Source: Mesenet sp031546805
GTDB lineage: Bacteria; Pseudomonadota; Alphaproteobacteria; Rickettsiales; Anaplasmataceae
Direction: 5' to 3'
Assembly: GCA_031546805.1 (NCBI GenBank)
Contig: JAVBJW010000025.1
Location: 1-16,370 of the forward strand
DNA length: 16,370 nucleotides
In this document: positions 11,101 to 16,159 of the stretch, piece after piece
How positions within the stretch are numbered: the first letter of the stretch is position 1
How the letters are laid out: every line of letters begins with the position of its first letter
Notes under the pieces: model-generated
Databases searched by the model: none
What the model was told of the DNA's origin: nothing
Seen by the model: only the letters and a program-made list of their open reading frames with translations
Made by a program: the position numbers and the translations under genes

Positions 11101-11667
11101 GTCTATAGTAGTTTTTTCATTATTAATCTTATCTAATGATAGTTTGATCTGATCAGAACGATACTGATCAAGGCACCATTTAAAATTTGTTAAGTTTCCA
11201 GATCTTGCAGCACAGTGCAGAGCATTTTCACCGTCATTATTAGTTACTAAGAGACATTTGCTATCATCTAATTTTTTATGTATGAGATCTAGTGATTCAT
11301 TAGAGATATTGGGCATAGAAAGCGCATAATGCAATAAGTTATTACCTTTTTTGTCAAATACAGACCAATTAATATATTGATCATTTTCAAAGGCTTTTAA
11401 ATAATCTGCACCAGTGTATAATGCTAAAAATAGAGTTTGTTTTCTATTTTTATCTGCTCTGTTTATTACTTTGTCTTTTACTTCATCTTTTAATCTACCT
11501 AATACTTCTTGTAAAATCTTAATATCACATTTGTTTTCTAGAATATACTGCAATATTTTAGGATCTTCACTAACAACGATATTAGATTGATCATTATCTA
11601 AAAATTTCTTTACCTCCTTAAGATTGCCAGAGTTTACAACTTCCTCAAAACTAGGTTGAGTAGACAT
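2152..11667 (-). CDS. Giant ankyrin-repeat protein with embedded Ulp1/CE-clan-like cysteine protease domain
   Basis: This 3171-residue protein is unusually large for a bacterium of this type. Ankyrin-like repeats occupy about residues 140-450 (for example GKTPLHYAAEN near 420), 870-1720 (GKTSLHYAIKNGNREVAEFL, EAPLHVAVRNGNTYIVKVLL) and 2070-2440 (FPLHAAVISGDQETVLAVL near 2365). Between blocks one and two lies a protease domain, about 485-690: WYD at 489-491, YVR, AHW with His565, IVDPFG with Asp580, Gln610 and SCGPIS with Cys616. This is the H-D-Q-C order of CE-clan (Ulp1/C48-like) enzymes, which cleave ubiquitin- or SUMO-type modifiers. Residues 1840-2050 are highly charged and helical, 2478-2628 look beta-rich and unknown, and 2630-3171 are disordered. 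No signal peptide or membrane segment is evident. A host-directed effector is inferred, not shown. The frame is fully open, so the gene is intact. Confidence 0.9.
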   Translation of the reverse strand: MSTQPSFEEVVNSGNLKEVKKFLDNDQSNIVVSEDPKILQYILENKCDIKILQEVLGRLKDEVKDKVINRADKNRKQTLFLALYTGADYLKAFENDQYINWSVFDKKGNNLLHYALSMPNISNESLDLIHKKLDDSKCLLVTNNDGENALHCAARSGNLTNFKWCLDQYRSDQIKLSLDKINNEKTTIDIESLLNSVNRLGETPVVELLKNKNLGSNEPFKEIIKYLSDNNYDFLKTDHNEQNAVSLAVKNGYYSSINDFLTSKHDATKERREEIAFSVIENNQKNLSTFASDITQNNVKESLNFAKKYPKRFANLISNSRDDSILFELIKDKKLTNQMFTDDDDTILHLAIKHKNYNLADQCLKVWQGEEYYSLHNKNKQNVLHYFAMYGDQPFAKEFLDKAKNIDPGLLNLLTESDSTGKTPLHYAAENNPEVFTELVKKLPEYKLNILFQNGIGQEVAQHKVSQENSNPKITTDIAKSFSQNNDGWYDTAGILASLADLIIEKKADDPIILVQPHEQDDYDSTSKQQPLSNELKEISKLSNNQDVLYVRRDPTNANGKSRAHWIVFYFFQNNLLIVDPFGSHKPSKVVRDAVKGTIDNVYVSTTNIQHDVASCGPISSEVTRAIHSNRAKLKGLLSSGDTKIDITKILPDGLIDDAKKFGKVNYGQGDKNFQASKIRNTHVRIAQTICNVTFDSTPSQNLLRSILTKGGALAEQTAMLGHDSIEQIYQLCQKNKNISTKKVVSILNNKEIANLDFEVALLLAQNEIAVNQQQIEKLDKTLGEDFKEIKKRLDNALQPKTLQLSDEQINKIKNIRKQCELDLKDKLNKRVVSSNSDSLLDSFLRSASADDVKAFFSFCGKPESNLNDKIQEAAFTAARSGKIDKLQVLVNHNNDILYTTDVSGKSLLEAAAENSHPEVVQYIIREHNKIHKNKDNEKPEFLGFINNIAKRNDPWAKDLARVLNKVSHNKDYNESDESEIKKILSPDKWSNEAGKTVDKNDYGKLQYYADVIKRGNVEEFKTLLEKNSKPEHRLFSLNDNGYSLVTLTAALGTVDHWKEIEKAYGKIQGRSAYKASLDNKSSIGSPIQAALIAGNLQVFYHLFDLKDGFKIDKQYGAEENNILHTILQSGKVELFNDIFFKFKNKDTFFKALQQVNKDKKSPLDLALEKGHHAIFNNALDLIVSRNKKDIANLLISNDCGLARSAVKFDNKNTLNRIFSLQDEYNKSSDKQLNLLEHNNRYNEKERTTINALTASISSDSYNKEIFDLLFNQGINFRTFSEIDRYSPVHKAAKYNNIGALQYFIKKFPNDNILDIKNKDGKTSLHYAIKNGNREVAEFLIKNGANFNLSNHKGITPFELALQNSKFSDICINLLDHNEPGATLPFHRAILSGNESLIEKLIDKKYWLFDQYNNNSIKNSDILDGETALKLALRKGISKDLTSELAYKLISRFNELDKKQQILESGFLNDILKSGIYDSEDLTKLDEANKFFESEITKDKSLLNVVSQGTTLLYDIASKGNTGLFEKIKDYIDPNIITSATSNEFKEAPLHVAVRNGNTYIVKVLLEKLDDNFKFAVNQYNAEGYTPFQIAAESGNKEVYELLKDNDGDLESRTKNGDSIAHLLVLSAMESIDPKSDCKYEYEKWLKEPHLELGKLVNHRGDDLLATAAKCSNKDAAPKIIKQLLENEFKHKKNQFTQENAVRLLSNAILAGNFNAVSEIVFENIKRENTLTSKIADVTGKIYPSVGHTIFPSSQKKIANIKEEKALSQSILKALLSTEEKKKSLSQTILKFLPIVEQKGLSQPITTINSDALCDFLIEDQNLSNIDNFPLVEEEVRVSNSRKNIIVQQEELRQKIDTFLEQKQSLPLWKNERKDLKDVVVSLKNNQYTFKINESIIHVINNNNSTDNIVERACGYYFQQNPDQNPDECLFGDVTRKQYIIKDIESVFNDNNKQHYIDFILYAQQLQEQQTEESRAKIIEDCAQYMDKEYDKLRSDLYKCNQQISELDKKIAEYGLNKDYLYKIKTSKDALYTSCKALEGKSIIDDIFTNNNSNLIKLILKDEELWDHRFVDSKGNTLLHKIGQMDSKFISLDLIKKLTDRGFSLIKKNNDGKSARDILEDACHKLADQNNASAIINHLINAAQTEEKVQEHFEKGLDSLLENNSISYLKSISLHEHYGQLFNKYYGTVFNPFHSIVSSCFNGDLSNDYLFKKKLQSFDALLKSKDLSSALDKTDEKRSNFLHKAIEEAITNYDGTNKMLDHILLNVAKKLNDNRNFELCNRLFFKQRNSEGDNVIEALSKVPGSLDIFKKLEGELSTFAFAKECDLNLVLINAARNKNCNLYTHVTEEYRLNRLRTPNENDQFPLHAAVISGDQETVLAVLKSGANINQINADGKTALHELLISLNNSDNSINLARYLAARGAFFGQEEIDVIKSVDDRDKVLLGLAQGRSDFHNLKYKLLKRVGDFITSKNKSDAIDINLDVGGSVVFIKVTNGIFRSNEFLNSDICGKNNLTTSYFDIDGSKGYVQKSSSGARNYVVSEDNIKLNVWWTHPNDSKGSIKESITVYINADGTIKASDKDLKKYGGIGDDQARKKAVEQLVEKVDFEDNTVYVGGIPLKDALTAGRWRDQSLNEQKQAPHKKVERVQSVSSSDSPSHNSPSFERSRHSSSDTEEIIEEDVDEQKNISDQIDEDLDHQILDSREIEDNGQELASYTQATQGEEIVSEGMDDGLSNKVENNKENNELNNNVLKLIDSLNSPISEIEENNNASTKLIESTRNVTESLTNLITEATNDWGNSSFQGSKKDQKELINQSINRSNMSNSNGKSSKYLEELKEKHLKTSKKNEIDKSGVIAEHLDRDAENFKYQVKADDVTASTYKHLAEGGIKLPESLKEKTSHLSELGELEKRFKQPNKGLKKHTKEYYISPKTKEKLGNLLDNKIDDKYLEDKVSKKVESQTSSSKEIPNVEKQQAEKLTDEKKKNFYKAVEDVTRSLAGVMNEVENNSNSKQQKDSNNRTTLKLNLINLNDNMHINSPGSSIPRSPDSGYGSPINSPKEEKGEKDSLESEKQGRKNVDLSGEVIESGKKHTPTMVKEYKPELNKVKVIKKEDLEKIIQEIRKNLPSSEKTKNHMGTKASEKLKFGLSPKLREGNNQSLPPIPSSGNNKGGFSR
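6254..6376 (-). repeat. Short in-frame tandem repeat inside the giant gene
   Basis: Three related units start at about 6254, 6302 and 6356 on the + strand, spaced 48 and 54 bp apart. Each contains an ATGG-TTG-GA-AAA core. In the protein (about residues 1760-1808) they read KALSQSILKAL, KSLSQTILKFL and KGLSQPI. The spacing is a multiple of three, so copy number could change without breaking the frame. Confidence 0.65.
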
Positions 11668-11898
11668 AATTCAAAACCACAAATGTATTAATATTAATAA
11701 TCACGCAAAAAAGTTACTTTATTATTAATAAAATAAGTTAACTATAAAACGCTTGGTAAATATTATCTTAATATAAAATTGCTTATTTGTCAAAATTTAT
11801 GCCATTTGAATAATATCATGTTTTACAAAAATGTCCAATATTTGCAAGAATTGTATATCATAAAATTATTATAAGCAATTTTAAGACAAGTTCCTATA
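11668..11898. promoter_or_regulatory. Divergent intergenic region between the giant gene and xerD
   Basis: This 231-bp, very AT-rich spacer must hold the promoters of both divergent genes. It contains the palindrome ATTAATATTAAT near 11685-11700 and a second symmetric TTATTAATAA stretch near 11720-11735. For xerD, a TTGCAA at about 11844 precedes a TTATTATAA stretch, but the spacing is not good. For the giant gene, a TTGCGT box can be read on the - strand with a short spacing to an AT-rich box. I cannot assign -35/-10 pairs with confidence. No coding content is seen. Confidence 0.4.
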
Positions 11899-12825
11899 GT
11901 GAAAGATAAATTTTATTTAGAGTCTTTTTTAGAAGCTTTAATATCTGAAAAATATGTTACACAAAATACATTAGATGCCTATAGATTAGATTTAACCAGA
12001 TTAAGTGAATTTTTATGTGCAAAGAAAACGAACTTAGTGAGGGCAAATACAGAAGATTTGCGTACTTATATTAGTTTTTTACATAAACAAGGCTATAAAG
12101 TTAATTCAGTATTAAGAAAAACATCATCAATTAAGCACTTTTATCGATTCCTCTGCAATGATGGGATAATAAATTACAATCCGGCAATTAAGCTCAGTGT
12201 AGCAAAATCACAGCGTTCTCTACCGAAGTATTTGAATATAAAAGAAGTAAATAAACTACTTGTTGCAGCCGCAAATTCTCAAAATGACATAAGGCTCAAT
12301 GCTATTATCAACACTCTTTATTCCTCTGGCATGAGAATTTCTGAGCTAACAAACATCAAACTAAATGAGATTTTGCCTGCAATCAATCCTAGTGAGAAAT
12401 GTAGTTATATTATAATTAAAGGAAAAGGGGCAAAAGAAAGATTAGTTTTGTTAAATGAAGTGGCAATAAAGAGTATCATTGAATATTTAGTTGTTCGTCC
12501 AAAATTTATTGTAAATAATCAAGAGTCAACATGGTTATTCCCTGGTGATAAGTTTGATAACCCAATTACAAGACAACGCATAGGTCAATTGCTTAAAGAT
12601 CTTGCAAGAAAATGCAATATGGATGAGAAAAAAGTTTCCCCACATGTTATCAGACACTCTTTTGCTACTCATCTGCTAAATAATGGAGCTGATGTTGTTT
12701 TTATTCAAAAAATGCTCGGACATAGTAATATATCTACTACTCAAATATACACGCATGTTGCCAATGAACGGCTTAAAAACATTCTTCTTAAATCACATCC
12801 GCTTTCTAAAGAAAAACCAGTATAG
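11899..12825 (+). CDS. xerD: Tyrosine recombinase, XerD type
   Basis: XerC and XerD resolve chromosome dimers at dif, acting at the division septum with FtsK. The 308-residue product has an N-terminal SAM-like core-binding domain (LDAYRLDLTRLSEFL, HFYRFLCNDGIINYNPA) and a C-terminal catalytic domain with all six expected residues: Arg146 (GMRISEL), Lys176 (KGKGAKERL), His249 and Arg252 (HVIRHSFATHLL), His275 (LGHSN) and nucleophile Tyr284 (IYTHV). XerD is favoured over XerC by STTQIYTHV followed by ERLKN and a C-terminal HPL. XerC or another phage-type integrase is the alternative. The start is GTG at 11899, giving normal length. It lies between two protease-paralogue genes, but its sequence looks like a core cellular recombinase, not that of an integrated element. 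Confidence 0.88.
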   Translation: MKDKFYLESFLEALISEKYVTQNTLDAYRLDLTRLSEFLCAKKTNLVRANTEDLRTYISFLHKQGYKVNSVLRKTSSIKHFYRFLCNDGIINYNPAIKLSVAKSQRSLPKYLNIKEVNKLLVAAANSQNDIRLNAIINTLYSSGMRISELTNIKLNEILPAINPSEKCSYIIIKGKGAKERLVLLNEVAIKSIIEYLVVRPKFIVNNQESTWLFPGDKFDNPITRQRIGQLLKDLARKCNMDEKKVSPHVIRHSFATHLLNNGADVVFIQKMLGHSNISTTQIYTHVANERLKNILLKSHPLSKEKPV

Positions 12826-12842
12826 TTGCTTTTTAAATAAAT

Positions 12843-12871
12843 AAGTTGTATGATAGAAGTTGAGGTATAAT
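12843..12871 (+). promoter_or_regulatory. Candidate promoter with consensus -10 box
   Basis: TATAAT at 12866-12871 is a perfect -10 box. The 17-bp-spaced position upstream (12843-12848, AAGTTG) is a poor -35. The -10 lies only 16 bp before the ATG of the membrane protease gene, so the leader would be about 10 nt. An alternative is a start further downstream in the gene, but the next in-frame ATG would remove the WYD motif. Confidence 0.4.
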
Positions 12872-12887
12872 GGTATGGTAGGTTATT

Positions 12888-14321
12888 ATGCACAGCAATA
12901 GTGAAGATGGTTGTGTGAACACAAAATTGAGTTTTGATGAGTGGTATGATGGCTATGAACATGTTAAATTTGCTCTTGCTGATGTTATATTAGAAAATAA
13001 CGATCAAAAACCAATTGTTTTTGTAAAAAGCTCACAGTGGGGTATTGAACTTTTTCAGGAAGAAAATATAGAAAATATTCAAGGAGCATTAATAAAAGAA
13101 TTTAATCAGCTCTTTGATTTACGCAGCAAAACAGATAGAGATATATGTTATGTAAGGCATATTCCAAAAATCGAAGAAGGAACATTAAGCAAGAATGGGC
13201 GAACCATTAATCCAGGTCATTGGTGTGTATTATATTTTTTTAAGGATCATAACAAAAAAAATAGTTTGTTATTTATAAATCCTGGCAGTAAGAAAGCAAC
13301 AATAGTAGGTGATGTTTTAGGCGCTATACAACCTTTTTTTCAAAAAGATGATGCCAATTTATATATTTATGGCAGTGATGTGCAAGATGACATGGGATCT
13401 TGTGGACCTATAAGTGCAGAATTTGCACGTGCACTTTGTAGTATGAGCGATGAACAAAAGAAATATTTCATGCTATCTCTAAAAAAAGCAAATTCCTGTA
13501 ATGAGAAAATTAATGTAACTGTTAAAACTCACAAGGAATTACAAGAATCTGCAGATAATACAATTAAATATAAAGATAAATATTACATAACAGAATTTGC
13601 CCAAGATCAAAAATATGAAATAAAATATCAAACTGTTAATCTTGATTTTCTTCTATCCAAAGCAGTAATAGAAGATTTTAAAAATAATAAGACCACGGAA
13701 GGTAAGTATAAAGGTAAGAAATGCAGAGATGCCCATTCATTTGCTGCTAATCTTATTTTAAAAGAGAGTCCTATTAAATTATTTACAGTGGATGAAGTGA
13801 ATGAAGAGAGTAAGAAGTTTATTCTCAACCTTGTTAATAAAAATCCAGAGAATAAAATAGCAAAAATAGAAGATATATTATGTCCAGTACTATCTTCAAG
13901 CATTATGACTGGAATACCATTTCTCAACCAAGAGCAAATTCAACAAGTTAATCATAAAAGGGAAGAAATATTTGGTGCAAAAGACAAAAAGACTGTTCAA
14001 TTTCAACTTGATGATGAGCGCAAAAAAGATCCAAACACAACGTTAAGTTCTGATACGCAGCATACTGAAAAATCTGAACCAGTAAAAATATCACTTACAG
14101 CTATAGCTTTTGTTGCTGCTGTTATTTTCTTTATATCAATTCTTGCTGATGTAAAGAAAGAATTCAAGATTGCCGGCATTGTTATTTCATCAATAATGCT
14201 GATTTCTGCTGTTACTTGTTTCTTCTTCCCAGGAAAAACCAAAGATCCTAAACTTACTACAAATATAAAAACTCCACTTATAACAACAACTACTACTAAT
14301 GTTCAGCCTGTTGCCAAATGA
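12888..14321 (+). CDS. Membrane-anchored CE-clan-like cysteine protease, paralogue of the giant protein's domain
   Basis: This 477-residue protein begins with a protease domain (residues 15-200) clearly related to the one in the large - strand gene: WYD at 19-21, ICYVR, GHW with His111, Gln166 and GSCGPISAEFARAL with Cys172. The acidic triad position is Asn131 (FINPGS) where the paralogue has Asp (IVDPFG). A KCRDAH motif at 278-283 matches KIRNTH of the paralogue, so homology runs past the catalytic core. A charged linker leads to two hydrophobic segments, about 403-420 and 428-447, separated by DVKKEFK, then a Thr-rich tail. Both ends should lie on one side of the membrane. There are no ankyrin repeats and no N-terminal signal peptide. 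The stop overlaps the plsC start by 4 bp. A modifier-removing protease is likely by family; the substrate is unknown. Confidence 0.85.
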   Translation: MHSNSEDGCVNTKLSFDEWYDGYEHVKFALADVILENNDQKPIVFVKSSQWGIELFQEENIENIQGALIKEFNQLFDLRSKTDRDICYVRHIPKIEEGTLSKNGRTINPGHWCVLYFFKDHNKKNSLLFINPGSKKATIVGDVLGAIQPFFQKDDANLYIYGSDVQDDMGSCGPISAEFARALCSMSDEQKKYFMLSLKKANSCNEKINVTVKTHKELQESADNTIKYKDKYYITEFAQDQKYEIKYQTVNLDFLLSKAVIEDFKNNKTTEGKYKGKKCRDAHSFAANLILKESPIKLFTVDEVNEESKKFILNLVNKNPENKIAKIEDILCPVLSSSIMTGIPFLNQEQIQQVNHKREEIFGAKDKKTVQFQLDDERKKDPNTTLSSDTQHTEKSEPVKISLTAIAFVAAVIFFISILADVKKEFKIAGIVISSIMLISAVTCFFFPGKTKDPKLTTNIKTPLITTTTTNVQPVAK

Positions 14322-15025
14322 ACTTAATAAGAAATATTAGCTTTAATTTATTTCTATTGTTTTGGGTAGCTTTATATACTATAGCTGCTATGCCCATACT
14401 TCTTATGCCTTTGTCAGTTATTGTTGTGTTTTCCTCATTTGCTGTAAAAGTTGTACTTTTTATGCTGGACTTGCTTTGTGGTATTACATACGAAATTAGA
14501 GGTAGAGAGAATATTCCAGATGAACCTTTTATCATTGCCTCGCAGCATCAATCTCCTCTGGAAACATTCATTTTGATGGTTTTGTTTAAACAAACAGTTT
14601 TTATTTTAAAAAAAGAACTATTCTGGTTGCCATTTGTTGGACTGCATTTTTTTGCGTTAAAGATGATATTTATCGATCGCAAAGGAGGGACAAGTGTTAT
14701 ACGTAATATGATTAAAGCTGCAAAACTTCGTCTAGACGAGGGCAGAACTATAGTCATATTTCCAGAAGGAACAAGAGTAGCAGTTGGCCAAAAGAAAAAA
14801 TATAAATCAGGGGTTGCGACTTTATATACAAATCTATCCATATCAGTTTTACCTATTGCATTAAATACTGGGTTATTTTGGCCTAAAAATATAATGTCAC
14901 TAAAGAGAAGTTCTGGAAAAGCTATAATTGAGATATTACCACCTATACATTCTGGACTTGCTAAAGAGGATTTTCTAGCGCTACTGCAAAGCTCTGTTGA
15001 AGAAAAAAGTATCTTATTGACTTAA
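14318..15025 (+). CDS. plsC: 1-acyl-sn-glycerol-3-phosphate acyltransferase
   Basis: PlsC transfers an acyl chain to the sn-2 position of lysophosphatidic acid to make phosphatidic acid, at the inner face of the cytoplasmic membrane. The 235-residue product has an N-terminal hydrophobic stretch (about residues 8-50) and the four acyltransferase blocks: SQHQSPLET with His77 and Glu82 (an H-x4-E variant of the usual H-x4-D), FIDRKGG at 118-124 (usually F-x-x-R), FPEGTR at 148-153, and VLPIALNTG. Glu instead of Asp is seen in some alphaproteobacterial homologues as far as I recall, so activity is still likely. The ATG overlaps the TGA of the upstream membrane protease gene (ATGA), which suggests translational coupling. 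A sibling acyltransferase of lysophospholipids is the alternative. Confidence 0.9.
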   Translation: MNLIRNISFNLFLLFWVALYTIAAMPILLMPLSVIVVFSSFAVKVVLFMLDLLCGITYEIRGRENIPDEPFIIASQHQSPLETFILMVLFKQTVFILKKELFWLPFVGLHFFALKMIFIDRKGGTSVIRNMIKAAKLRLDEGRTIVIFPEGTRVAVGQKKKYKSGVATLYTNLSISVLPIALNTGLFWPKNIMSLKRSSGKAIIEILPPIHSGLAKEDFLALLQSSVEEKSILLT

Positions 15026-15046
15026 ATTCGTATTTAATATTATATA
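15017..15046 (+). promoter_or_regulatory. Promoter for rpsT
   Basis: TTGACT at 15017-15022 is one mismatch from the -35 consensus, followed after 18 bp by TATATA at 15041-15046 (TATTAT at 15038-15043 is another option). The -35 box overlaps the last codons of plsC. A good promoter fits the demand for ribosomal protein S20 and would uncouple rpsT from the plsC transcript. Confidence 0.6.
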
Positions 15047-15076
15047 TATAAGCTTTAATAATTAATTGGTGTAGGT

Positions 15077-15352
15077 ATGGCAAATCACGCAAGTGCTAAA
15101 AAAATGATAAGAAAAATAGAAAAGCGCACTCAAGTTAATAATATGCGCAAAAATAAAATGCGTACCTGTATCAGAAAAGTAATGGATGCAATAAAAGCTG
15201 GGAATCATGGAGATGCCATGTTAGCGTTTAGGAAAGCTGATTCTAGTTTGCAAAAATGCGTAAGCAAAGGTGTGATGCATAAAAATGCAGCTGCACGTAA
15301 AATAAGTCGCTTGAATTCAAAAGTAAAATTGATAAGTACAAAAAGCGCATAA
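15077..15352 (+). CDS. rpsT: 30S ribosomal protein S20
   Basis: S20 is a primary 16S rRNA-binding protein of the small subunit. The 91-residue product starts MANHASAKKMIRKIEKRTQ and continues with NNMRKNKMRTCIRKV, then a central acidic loop and HKNAAARKISRLNSKVK, the S20 pattern of three basic helices with the conserved H-K-N-x-A-A-R-x-x-S-R-L motif near the end. Length is normal (85-90). The start ATG at 15077 follows a GTAGG stretch that is a modest ribosome binding site. A strong promoter lies just upstream, overlapping the end of plsC. Confidence 0.96.
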   Translation: MANHASAKKMIRKIEKRTQVNNMRKNKMRTCIRKVMDAIKAGNHGDAMLAFRKADSSLQKCVSKGVMHKNAAARKISRLNSKVKLISTKSA

Positions 15353-15363
15353 GATCTCGATCT

Positions 15364-15391
15364 TTGGTACACTGCATAAGATTTATATCTT
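15364..15391 (+). promoter_or_regulatory. Possible promoter for ubiE
   Basis: TTGGTA at 15364-15369 and TATCTT at 15386-15391 are separated by 16 bp and lie 24 bp before the ubiE start. Directly upstream, AAGATC-TC-GATCTT at 15351-15364 is a short inverted repeat starting in the rpsT stop codon. Its loop is too small and it lacks a T-tract, so it is not a convincing terminator. Confidence 0.35.
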
Positions 15392-15414
15392 TTTAATTTT
15401 GTCTTAGCCTAAAA

Positions 15415-16122
15415 ATGATCAACAAGTCACATTTAGTAAAAAAGGTCTTTGATTCGGTTGCAGACCGTTACGATATTATGAATGATATAATGAGCTTTGG
15501 CCTCCATAGATTATGGAAGAGAAAGATGATAAATAGCATGCATTTGAACCCAAATTGCAAGTTATTAGATGTTGCTGGTGGAACAGGTGATATAGCATTG
15601 CAAGTGGTAAAAAAAGAGCCAACTACTGATGTTGTAGTATGTGATATAAATTGTAAAATGCTTGAAAATGGACGTGATAATGCTATTAATACAAATAAAC
15701 TTTCTTTAAAATGGTGCTGTGCTGACGCAGAATATCTGCCATTTAGTGATAATCAATTTGATTACTATACTATAGCGTTTGGTATACGCAATGTTTCAAA
15801 TAGAAAAAAGGCGCTACAAGAAGCATATAGGGTGCTAAAACCAAGTGGAAAATTTGTTTGTTTGGAGTTTGCTCCTATGCATTATCAAGATAAAATGTTT
15901 ACTAAGTTATACGATTTATATTCATTCAATATAATTCCCAAAATAGGAAAGTTAATTGCTAAAGATGAGGAGTCATATAAGTATTTAGTAGAAAGTATTA
16001 GGCAATTTCCTAATCAGTTACAGTTTAAGCATGAAATTGAAGAGATTGGCTTTATAAATACAAGCTTTTATAATATAAGCTATGGCATAGCAGCTCTATA
16101 CCTTGGATATAAAACTTTATAA
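15415..16122 (+). CDS. ubiE: Ubiquinone/menaquinone biosynthesis C-methyltransferase UbiE
   Basis: UbiE uses S-adenosylmethionine to C-methylate the benzoquinol ring in ubiquinone synthesis (and demethylmenaquinol where present). The 235-residue product has the family start FDSVADRYDIMNDIMSFGLH (residues 12-31), the SAM-binding motif I LLDVAGGTGDIA at 50-61, an acidic residue ending strand beta-2 (VVCDIN), ADAEYLPFSDNQFDYYT, FGIRNV at 122-127, AYRVLKPSGKFVCLEF and the C-terminal YGIAALYLGYK. These are the signature UbiE/Coq5 blocks. The ATG at 15415 gives normal length, with the FDxVAxxYD block close to the N terminus. The probable ubiB gene follows directly, as in many proteobacteria. Confidence 0.95.
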   Translation: MINKSHLVKKVFDSVADRYDIMNDIMSFGLHRLWKRKMINSMHLNPNCKLLDVAGGTGDIALQVVKKEPTTDVVVCDINCKMLENGRDNAINTNKLSLKWCCADAEYLPFSDNQFDYYTIAFGIRNVSNRKKALQEAYRVLKPSGKFVCLEFAPMHYQDKMFTKLYDLYSFNIIPKIGKLIAKDEESYKYLVESIRQFPNQLQFKHEIEEIGFINTSFYNISYGIAALYLGYKTL

Positions 16123-16159
16123 ACCTCTTACGCAAACTTGTATACTCATTTCTTGTTCC

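Noticed and set aside
11899..12825. Phage or integrative-element integrase marking a mobile island
   Set aside because: Length, motifs and the STTQIYTHV and HPL ending fit cellular XerD; no attachment repeats or phage genes are seen near it.
15351..15364. AAGATC-TC-GATCTT as terminator of rpsT
   Set aside because: The two-base loop is too tight and there is no T-tract.
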